Assembly (NCBI GenBank): GCA_036376135.1
Contig: DASVAW010000033.1
Coordinates: forward strand, 1 to 40,925
Reading direction: 5' to 3'
Source: Candidatus Polarisedimenticolaceae bacterium
GTDB lineage: Bacteria; Acidobacteriota; Polarisedimenticolia; Polarisedimenticolales; DASRJG01
Length of the DNA stretch: 40,925 nucleotides
In this document: in pieces, positions 24,258 through 31,095 of the stretch
How positions within the stretch are numbered: position 1 is the stretch's first letter
Layout of the letters: every line of letters starts with the position of its first letter
Made by a program: the position numbers and the translations under genes
Notes under the pieces: generated by a model
Seen by the model: the letters and a program-made list of their open reading frames with translations, nothing else
What the model was told of the DNA's origin: nothing
The model's database searches: none

Positions 24258-26308
24258 GGCCCTCGCTCGTCGCCGCCCTGGCGGGCTGCGCCACGCTCCT
24301 GAGCTGCGGCTCCCCGGCTCCGGGCTGGCCCGACGCGCCGATCGTCGTCGTTTCCATCGACACGCTGCGCTCCGACCGCCTGCCGTCCTACGGATACGGC
24401 GGCGTCGCCACCCCCGCGCTCGATGCACTCGCCCGGGGCTCCATCCGGTTCGAGCGCGCCTACACGCACGCGCCGCTGACGCTCCCGGCCCACGCCTCCC
24501 TGTTCACGGGGGCGCTCCCCGCCGAGCACGGCGTGCGCGACAACCTCGGCTACGCGCTCGACCCGAAGAAGACCCCGACGCTCGCCCGGCGCCTCCAGGA
24601 GCGCGGGTACGCCACCGGGGCCTTCGTCTCGTCGTTCGTGCTGCGCGGCGCGTCGGGGATCGCGGACGGCTTCGACGTCTACGACGACGCGATCGAGGCG
24701 GGTACGAATCCCGGCGAGTCGCAACGCTCCGGGTTCGAGACGCTGCGCCAGGCGGACCGGTGGCTCGCCACGGTGAAGGGCCGTCCCTTCTTCCTCTTCG
24801 TCCACCTCTACGAGCCGCACGCCCCGTACGCGCCCCCCGATCCCTTTCGCGAGCGTTACGCGGCCCACCCGTACGACGGCGAGGTCGCGACGGCGGACGC
24901 GATCGTGGGCGGCCTGTTCGACGCCCTGCGCCGCGAGGGGGCGTGGGACCGCGCGATCGTCGTCGTGTTGTCCGACCACGGCGAAGGACTCGGCGAACAC
25001 GGCGAGGACGAACACGGCCTGTTCGTGTACCGCACGACCCTGCAGGTCCCGCTCTTCGTGAAGCTCCCCGCGGGCGAGCGCGGCGGGACGACCGACGCCG
25101 TGCCCGCGGGGCTCGCCGAGATCGCTCCGACCCTGCTCGCGGCCGTTGCGGGAGGCGAGGGGCGCACGCTCCTCGATCCGGGGCGTCCGGCCGTCCCCGT
25201 CTTCTCGGAGACGGCCTACCCCCGCCTCCACTTCGGCTGGAGCGACCTCGCCTCCGCGATCGACGGCCGCCGGCACTGGATCGAAGCCCCGCGCCCGGAG
25301 CTCTACGACCTCGAGGCCGACCCCGGAGAGTCGAACGACCTCGCCGCGCGGGAATCCGGCGGAACGCTCGCGTCATTCGCCCGCGAACGGCGGGTCGTGC
25401 CCGAGCCTCCATCCCCCCTCGACGCCGAGGCGCGCGCGAAGCTCGCCTCCCTCGGCTACCTCGGAGGAGCCTCGGCGCCGGGCGAGGGAGACGACCTCCC
25501 CGACCCCAAGGACCGCGTCGCCGACGCCAACGCCCTTCGCCTCGGAATGCGCACCCTCGCCGAAGGGGACCCCGCCGGGGCGGCGAAGGTCCTCGAGCCG
25601 GTGCTGGCGCGCAACCCGCGCCTCACCGACGGATGGGAGTCGCTCGCGCGGGCGCGCGACGCCCTCGGCGACGTCGAGGGCGCGGTGGAGGCGTGGGACC
25701 GCGCCCTGTCCGGCTCGGGAGGCGACCCGGTCTTCGCCCTCGGCGCCGCGACGACGATGCTGCGTGCCGGGAAACTCGCCGAGGCGGAGGCGCTGGCGCG
25801 CGTCGCGGTGGACGCGAAGCTCGCGGGCGCCACGGAGGTGCTGGCGCGGGCGGCGCTGCTCGGCGGGAACGTCGCCGAGGCGGAGCGGCTCGCGCAGGCG
25901 GCGGTCGCCGAGCAGCCCGATCGATTCCCGCCGCGCATCCTGTACGCGCAGGTGCTGCTCGCACGGCACCGCCCGAAGGAGGCGCTCGAGGAGATCACCC
26001 GGATCGTCGCCGCCTTCCGCGCGAGGACGCAGCAGGATCCCTCGCTGCTCCGCGGGGCCGCGCTCGTGCGCGGCCGCGCCCTCGCCGCCCTGGGCGATCC
26101 GCAGAACGCCATCGCGGCCTACCGCGCCGAGATCGGGATGTTCCCCGACCAGGCCGCCGCCTACGGCGATCTCGCCGTGATGCTCGCGATGGCGGGGGAT
26201 CCCCAGGCGGCGCGCGCCACGATCGCGCGCCTGCAGGAGGTCGTCCCCCGCCCGGTCTTCGAGGCGGAAGTCCGACGGGTCCAGGCGATGCTGCAGCGAC
26301 CCCGATGA
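24254..26308 (+). CDS. Lipoprotein-type alkaline-phosphatase-superfamily (sulfatase-like) protein with TPR tail
   Basis: The frame encodes a metal-dependent hydrolase of the sulfatase/alkaline phosphatase superfamily: SIDTLRSDRLPSYGYGG (metal Asp), LTLPAHASLFTG at the nucleophile site, and LSDHGEGLGEHGEDEHG (metal Asp/His). The nucleophile region has TLPAH and not the C/S-x-P-x-R of formylglycine sulfatases, so classical sulfatase activity is unlikely. From about residue 420, helical TPR-like repeats run to the end. No ATG lies near the signal peptide. A CTG at 24254, overlapping the sufT stop as CTGA, gives a hydrophobic signal ending LLSC18 (lipobox-like). The alternative is GTG 24203, which adds a charged N-terminus. 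The 684-aa length assumes 24254. Confidence 0.8.
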   Translation: MRPSLVAALAGCATLLSCGSPAPGWPDAPIVVVSIDTLRSDRLPSYGYGGVATPALDALARGSIRFERAYTHAPLTLPAHASLFTGALPAEHGVRDNLGYALDPKKTPTLARRLQERGYATGAFVSSFVLRGASGIADGFDVYDDAIEAGTNPGESQRSGFETLRQADRWLATVKGRPFFLFVHLYEPHAPYAPPDPFRERYAAHPYDGEVATADAIVGGLFDALRREGAWDRAIVVVLSDHGEGLGEHGEDEHGLFVYRTTLQVPLFVKLPAGERGGTTDAVPAGLAEIAPTLLAAVAGGEGRTLLDPGRPAVPVFSETAYPRLHFGWSDLASAIDGRRHWIEAPRPELYDLEADPGESNDLAARESGGTLASFARERRVVPEPPSPLDAEARAKLASLGYLGGASAPGEGDDLPDPKDRVADANALRLGMRTLAEGDPAGAAKVLEPVLARNPRLTDGWESLARARDALGDVEGAVEAWDRALSGSGGDPVFALGAATTMLRAGKLAEAEALARVAVDAKLAGATEVLARAALLGGNVAEAERLAQAAVAEQPDRFPPRILYAQVLLARHRPKEALEEITRIVAAFRARTQQDPSLLRGAALVRGRALAALGDPQNAIAAYRAEIGMFPDQAAAYGDLAVMLAMAGDPQAARATIARLQEVVPRPVFEAEVRRVQAMLQRPR

Positions 26309-27450
26309 GCAGGCGAGATCCCGACACGCCGCTGCTGCGCACCGTGTTCGACGACGCGCGACGACCCGGGATCACGCGCTCGATCCGCGACGACGTCGCC
26401 ACGCTCCGGCGCTTCTACCTGACCGACGCGCAGAAGCGGAAGATCGAGCAGGCCCACGCGCTCGGGCGCGCGTGGCTCACGTCGTTCTACCTGCTGCGCG
26501 CCCTGCTGCTGCGCCTGTCCCCCAACCGGCGCGTGCTCCTCGCCGCGTGCCTGGCGATCGCCGCCTTCCTGAACACCTCCCGCGTCCGGGTCGGCGAGGG
26601 CGTGGACCTGACGCTGTCGTTCTGGCCGCTGGCGGTGCTGGGCCTGCTCGCGCTCCTCGCGCTCGAACTCAAGGACAAGCTGGTCGCGCGCGACGAGATC
26701 GAGCTCGCGCGCGCGGTGCAGCTGTCGCTCCTCCCGCGCGCGCACCCGCGCCTGGGCGCGTGGCGGGTCTGGAGCGCCTCCGTCCCCGCGAACGACGTCG
26801 GCGGCGACCTCGCCGACTACGTGCCCGTCGCGGAGGGCCGCCTCGGTCTCGCGCTCGGGGACGTCGCCGGGAAGGGCATGGCGGCCGCCCTGCTCGCGGC
26901 GAAGCTCCAGGCGACCCTTCGCGCGCTCGCGCCCTCGCACGCCGGGCTCGACGGCCTCGGGCGCGCGGTGAACGCCATCCTCGTGCGCGACGGCCTCGAG
27001 AACCGGTTCGCCACGTTGTTCTACGCGGAGGTCGACCAACGCTCCGGCCGCGTCCGTTTCCTCAACGCAGGGCACAACCCCGCCCTCGTGATCCGCGGCG
27101 GAGCCGTCGAGACGCTCCCGGCGAACGGGATCCCGCTCGGCATGTTCGACGGCGCGCGGTACGCCGAGTCCGCCGTCACGCTCTCCCCCGGCGACACCCT
27201 CGTCGTGCACTCCGACGGGGTGAACGAGGCGGAGGACCCCGACGGCGAGGCGTTCGGCGACGCGCGACTCCACGCGATCGTCGGTCGCGACGGGGCGCTT
27301 CCTCCCGAGGCGCTCGGCCGGGCGATTCTCGAAGCGGTCGCCGCCTTTCAGGGTCCGGGGAAGCCGCGCGACGACCAGTCGGTGCTCGTCCTGCGTTACG
27401 CCCCCGAACCCGTGATTTCGGATTCGCACGAGGCCGATCCCGTCGCTTGA
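26305..27450 (+). CDS. Membrane-bound SpoIIE/PP2C-type serine phosphatase
   Basis: The 381-aa protein has an N-terminal cytoplasmic part, two hydrophobic segments (about 75-90 and 105-120), and a PP2C_SIG domain. Motifs in order are ELARAVQLSLLPR, the metal-binding DVGGDLADY, GDVAGKGMAAALLAAKLQA, FATLFYAEVD, FLNAGHNPALV, SDGVNEAEDPDGEAFGD and DDQSVLVLR. Such RsbU-like enzymes dephosphorylate anti-anti-sigma factors in partner-switching pathways. It is coupled by ATGA to the upstream lipoprotein gene, which suggests an envelope-to-cytoplasm signal; the partner proteins are not in this window. A stem-loop follows the stop. Confidence 0.92.
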   Translation: MSRRDPDTPLLRTVFDDARRPGITRSIRDDVATLRRFYLTDAQKRKIEQAHALGRAWLTSFYLLRALLLRLSPNRRVLLAACLAIAAFLNTSRVRVGEGVDLTLSFWPLAVLGLLALLALELKDKLVARDEIELARAVQLSLLPRAHPRLGAWRVWSASVPANDVGGDLADYVPVAEGRLGLALGDVAGKGMAAALLAAKLQATLRALAPSHAGLDGLGRAVNAILVRDGLENRFATLFYAEVDQRSGRVRFLNAGHNPALVIRGGAVETLPANGIPLGMFDGARYAESAVTLSPGDTLVVHSDGVNEAEDPDGEAFGDARLHAIVGRDGALPPEALGRAILEAVAAFQGPGKPRDDQSVLVLRYAPEPVISDSHEADPVA

Positions 27451-27456
27451 GCCGCA

Positions 27457-27475
27457 GGCGACGCGAAACGTCGCC
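27457..27475 (+). terminator. Stem-loop after the phosphatase gene
   Basis: GGCGACG (27457-27463), loop CGAAA and CGTCGCC (27469-27475) form a perfect 7-bp hairpin beginning 7 nt after the stop. It lacks a T-tract, so it may be a weak terminator or an mRNA 3' end element. Confidence 0.4.
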
Positions 27476-27640
27476 CGATTGCGGTTCCGGAGCGCCGCGA
27501 ACCCCCTTTCGTCACCGTCTTTCGGCGGCGTCGGCGCGCGACCCGCGATGTCGCGGCCGATTGCGATTCCGTGCCGTGCTGGCACCGGCCGTGCTGCTCC
27601 TCCCCGTCGCGTCCGCGTCAAGCGGCCACGGGAGGTCACG

Positions 27641-29305
27641 ATGGGTCACGGGAACGCCATCCTTCGCCGACTCGGGGCAGCCGGGCTGGGGTTGGCCCTG
27701 GTCGGCAACGTCCACGCCGCCTTCCCCGGCGCCAACGGGAAGGTCGCGTTCGAGAGCGACCGCACGAGGGACGTGGACATCTGGACGACCAACGCCGACG
27801 GCTCGCAGCCGACGGTCCTCGCGCCGTTCTTCGGCGCCGCCGACCGCAATCCGGCGTGGTCCCCGGACGGCGCCATGGTCGCCTTCCAGAGCGGCCGGAC
27901 CGGCGACCTCGAGATCTGGGTCGCGAACGCCGACGGCACCGGCGCGCGGAACCTCACGCAGCGCGCGGGAGCGGACCTCCATCCCTGCTGGTCCCCCGAC
28001 GGATCGCGGATCGCGTGGGCGCGCTGGATGCCCGCCGATTTCGCGTACGACATCTGGGTGATGAACCTCGACGGGACCGGCGCGCGCAACGTATCCGCCC
28101 ACTGGGGCAACGAGCTCCACCCCGCGTGGTCCCCGGACGGCGCGACGATCGCCTACGAGACCGACCGCGACTTCGACCTGGAGATCTACGCGCAGCCCGC
28201 GGGCTCCTCGGGCGAAGCCTCCGCCGTGAACCTGACCCGTCGGGCGGACGCGGACGACATGGATCCGTCCTTCGCCCCCGACGGCGGGCGGATCGCGTTC
28301 GTGAGCACCCGCGGCGATTCCGCGACGCGCATCTACACGATGTTCTCGGACGGCTCCGTCCCCACGCTCCTCGCCGGATCGCAGGCGGGAGACGACGCCC
28401 CGGCGTGGTCGCCCGACGGGGACAAGATCGCCTTCAGCCGCGTGGACGGGAACGGGACGCGCCAGATCCACATCGCGGACCTCGTCGCGGAGTCGGCGTC
28501 CGCGCTGACCGCGGAGGGGACCACGAACACGAACCCCGACTGGCAGACGATCGCCGCCCAGGAGGAGAACCACCCGCCGGTCGCGAACGCCGGGCCGGAC
28601 GGCGCGGTGCCCTGCGCCGACGCGTCGGGCGCCGTCGTCACGCTCGACGGCAGCGCGTCGTCGGATCCCGACTCGACCCCCGGAACCCAGGACGACCTCG
28701 CGGTCTTCGAGTGGTTCCTCGCCTTCGGCACGGACGACGAGCGCCTGCTCGGAACCGGCATGCAGATCGACGCGACGATTCCCGTCGGCACGAACGTGGT
28801 CACCCTGCGCGTGACCGATCGCGACGGGCTCCAGGCGGAAGACGCCGCGACGTGGACGGTCGTCGACCCGACCCCGCCGTCGATCGCGGTGTCGATCTCG
28901 CCGAACACGCTCTGGCCCCCCAACCACCAGCTGACCGAGGTGCGCGCGCGCGTCGTCGTCGCCGGCGGAACGTGCTCCCCCTCCCCGTCGTTCGTCCTGC
29001 GATCGATCGTGAGCAGCGAGCCGGACGACGCGCCGGGGGACGGCGACGGCCAGAGCGTCGGGGACGTCCGCGGCGCCGAGACCGAAGCCTCCGACCTGGC
29101 GTTCGCGCTCCGGGCGGAGCGCGCCGCGGGCGGACCCGGACGCGTCTACACGGTCACGTACGCCATCGCCGACGGCCCCGCCGCGGGGACGACCGCGACG
29201 GCGACGGTCACCGTCGCTCACGACGCCTCGGGACCGGGCTCCGCACCGTCGCGGTCGACCCGGCCGTCCGCGTCCGCCGGGGATCGAGCCATCCGCCCCC
29301 GCTGA
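27641..29305 (+). CDS. Secreted TolB-like propeller protein with PKD-like domain
   Basis: The 554-aa protein starts at ATG 27641 behind GGGAGG. A signal peptide (about 1-30, ending VHA) precedes six or so PD40/TolB-type blades, recognised by repeats of NPAWSPDGAMVAFQS, HPCWSPDGSRIAWAR, HPAWSPDGATIAYET, DPSFAPDGGRIAFVS and APAWSPDGDKIAFSR (about 50-310). A PKD-like domain follows (NHPPVANAGPDGAV, LDGSASSDPDS, VTLRVTDRDG). After it comes a segment with SPNTLWPPNHQLTEV, a motif I associate with secreted repeat proteins. There is no catalytic motif; a binding or scaffolding role outside the inner membrane is likely. A strong terminator follows. Confidence 0.85.
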   Translation: MGHGNAILRRLGAAGLGLALVGNVHAAFPGANGKVAFESDRTRDVDIWTTNADGSQPTVLAPFFGAADRNPAWSPDGAMVAFQSGRTGDLEIWVANADGTGARNLTQRAGADLHPCWSPDGSRIAWARWMPADFAYDIWVMNLDGTGARNVSAHWGNELHPAWSPDGATIAYETDRDFDLEIYAQPAGSSGEASAVNLTRRADADDMDPSFAPDGGRIAFVSTRGDSATRIYTMFSDGSVPTLLAGSQAGDDAPAWSPDGDKIAFSRVDGNGTRQIHIADLVAESASALTAEGTTNTNPDWQTIAAQEENHPPVANAGPDGAVPCADASGAVVTLDGSASSDPDSTPGTQDDLAVFEWFLAFGTDDERLLGTGMQIDATIPVGTNVVTLRVTDRDGLQAEDAATWTVVDPTPPSIAVSISPNTLWPPNHQLTEVRARVVVAGGTCSPSPSFVLRSIVSSEPDDAPGDGDGQSVGDVRGAETEASDLAFALRAERAAGGPGRVYTVTYAIADGPAAGTTATATVTVAHDASGPGSAPSRSTRPSASAGDRAIRPR

Positions 29306-29319
29306 TCGCCCCCCCTCTC

Positions 29320-29358
29320 GGCCCCGCGCGGTTCCCCTCCCGCGCGGGGCCTTTTCTT
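29320..29358 (+). terminator. Rho-independent terminator
   Basis: GGCCCCGCGCG (29320-29330) and CGCGCGGGGCC (29341-29351) form a perfect 11-bp stem with a 10-nt loop, followed by TTTTCTT. It lies 14 bp after the propeller gene's stop. Confidence 0.88.
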
Positions 29359-29361
29359 CGT

Positions 29362-29367
29362 TAGACT
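29362..29367 (+). promoter_or_regulatory. Candidate -10 (TAGACT) for the amidohydrolase operon
   Basis: TAGACT lies just after the terminator and 39 nt before the ATG at 29407. The leader carries GAGGGG 5 nt before the start. Confidence 0.35.
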
Positions 29368-29406
29368 CTCGCGGCTTTCCCCGTCGGAAGGCTGCGAGGG
29401 GCCCTC

Positions 29407-31095
29407 ATGCAACGCATCGTCGCCGGCGGCATCGTCGCCGCCCTGCTGTGTTCTCCCCGACCCGTGCACGCGGAGCGCCCGCTCGTCTACGCGATCGAAG
29501 GCGCGACGGTGCTCGTCGCCCCCGGCCGCACGCTCGAGAACGCGACCGTCGTCGTCCGCGACGGGCGCATCGAGGCCGCGGGTCGCGAGGTGCGTGTTCC
29601 CGCCGACGCCGTCCCGATCGCCGGGAAAGGCACGTGGGTCTGGGCGGCGTTCCTCGATGCGGGCTCGACGCTCGGCCAGAACGAGCCCGAGCCCGCCCGT
29701 CGCCCTCCCCCGGGCGATGCCCACGACGACTTCGGCGCGGCGGAGCCTCCGTCGGGGAGCCTCACGGCCGCCGGCCCCGCCCACGCCGTCCCGCGCGTGC
29801 GGGCCGAGTTCCGAGCGATCGACGCCCTCAAGCCGTTCGCGGGAGACGCGAAGTTCACGACGGAGCCCTGGCGCCGCCAGGGCGTCGGCGCCGTGCTCGT
29901 GCAGCCGAGTCGAGGTCTGTTCCGTGGCGAGAGCTCCGTGGTCCTCCTCGCCGACGATCGGCCGGTGGCCGAGCTCGTCGTCCGCGCCGGCGCCGCCCAG
30001 CACGTCGCGTTCGAGTCCGGCTCGTTCGGCGAGGGTTACCCGACGAGTCTGATGGGCGCGGTGGCGGCGATCCGCCAGACGCTGCTCGACGCCCGCCGTT
30101 TCGCGGCCTGGCAGGACCTCTACGCCCGCGATCCGCGCGCGAGCTCCCGCCCGGAGTACGTCGCCGCGTTCGAGGCGCTGCGCCCCGTCCTCGAGCGGAG
30201 GCGACGCGCGATCGTGCAGGCGGACGACCCCGCGGACGTCCTGATCGCCGGCGCGCTCGCGCGCGAGTTCGACCTCGACGTCGCCGTCGCCGGAACGGGA
30301 TTCGAGGCGGAGCTGGCGGCGGCGGTTCGGGCCACCGGGCTGCCGATCCTGTTCCCCGCCGCGGTTCCCGACCGCCCGAAGGCCGCGGACGCCGACGAGG
30401 CGCTCGCCCTGACCCTCCGGGACCTGACGCGATACAACGACGCGTCCGGCGCACCGCGGCGCCTGCACGAGGCCGGCGTCCGGTTCGCGCTCACCAGCCG
30501 CGGATTGCGCAATCCGTCCGAGCTCGGCGCGAACCTGCGGGCGTTCGTCGAGGCGGGGCTCCCTTCCGACGTCGCGCTCGCCGCGCTGACCACGGTGCCC
30601 GCGGAGATCCTCGGCGTGGACCGCCAGCTCGGCACCGTCGAGCCGGGCAAGATCGCCAATCTCGTCCTCGCGGACGGGCCGCCCTTCGCGAAGGGCACGA
30701 CGATCCGGCGGATGTTCCTCGACGGACGCGAGGTGACGTTCGAGGAGAAGCGGAAGCCCAAGGGGGACCCGAGCGCGAAGGTCGATCCCCGGGGCACCTG
30801 GTCGGTCATCGTGGACTTCGGCGGCGGCGCCGCGACGCGGACGTGGACGATCGAGGGAACACCCGGCGCGCTTCGCGGGACCGCCGAGACGCAGCGGGGC
30901 ACCGTCACGTTCGAGCGCGTCGTGCTGGAGGGGAACCTCCTCACCGTGGTCTTCCCTCCGCAGGGGGGGCGTCCGGCGACCGAGGCCTCGGTCGTCGTGA
31001 CCGGGGACGAGTTCGAAGGGACCGCCGAGTTCGGATCGCGCACCGTCGACCTCGGCGGGAAGCGAACCAAGGGACCGGAAGGGGGTGCGCGATGA
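29407..31095 (+). CDS. Secreted amidohydrolase-like protein lacking the metal-binding HxH
   Basis: The 562-aa protein has a signal peptide (1-22, ending VHA) and the amidohydrolase layout. An N-terminal beta sandwich carries VYAIEGATVLVAPGRTLENATVVVRDGRIEAAG; a barrel follows, and then LAALTTVPAEILGVDRQLGTVEPGKIANLVLADGPP. Where metal-dependent members have D-A-H-x-H, it reads AAFLDAGSTLG, so both histidines are gone and no zinc site is apparent. The C-terminal 120 residues form an added beta-rich domain (GTWSVIVDFGGGAATRTWTI). It is probably non-catalytic, or a partner of the next gene, to which it is coupled by ATGA. Confidence 0.85.
   Translation: MQRIVAGGIVAALLCSPRPVHAERPLVYAIEGATVLVAPGRTLENATVVVRDGRIEAAGREVRVPADAVPIAGKGTWVWAAFLDAGSTLGQNEPEPARRPPPGDAHDDFGAAEPPSGSLTAAGPAHAVPRVRAEFRAIDALKPFAGDAKFTTEPWRRQGVGAVLVQPSRGLFRGESSVVLLADDRPVAELVVRAGAAQHVAFESGSFGEGYPTSLMGAVAAIRQTLLDARRFAAWQDLYARDPRASSRPEYVAAFEALRPVLERRRRAIVQADDPADVLIAGALAREFDLDVAVAGTGFEAELAAAVRATGLPILFPAAVPDRPKAADADEALALTLRDLTRYNDASGAPRRLHEAGVRFALTSRGLRNPSELGANLRAFVEAGLPSDVALAALTTVPAEILGVDRQLGTVEPGKIANLVLADGPPFAKGTTIRRMFLDGREVTFEEKRKPKGDPSAKVDPRGTWSVIVDFGGGAATRTWTIEGTPGALRGTAETQRGTVTFERVVLEGNLLTVVFPPQGGRPATEASVVVTGDEFEGTAEFGSRTVDLGGKRTKGPEGGAR

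Noticed and set aside
24254-26308. Classical formylglycine-dependent sulfatase.
   Set aside because: The nucleophile region reads TLPAHASL without the C/S-x-P-x-R motif, so only membership of the alkaline phosphatase superfamily is claimed.
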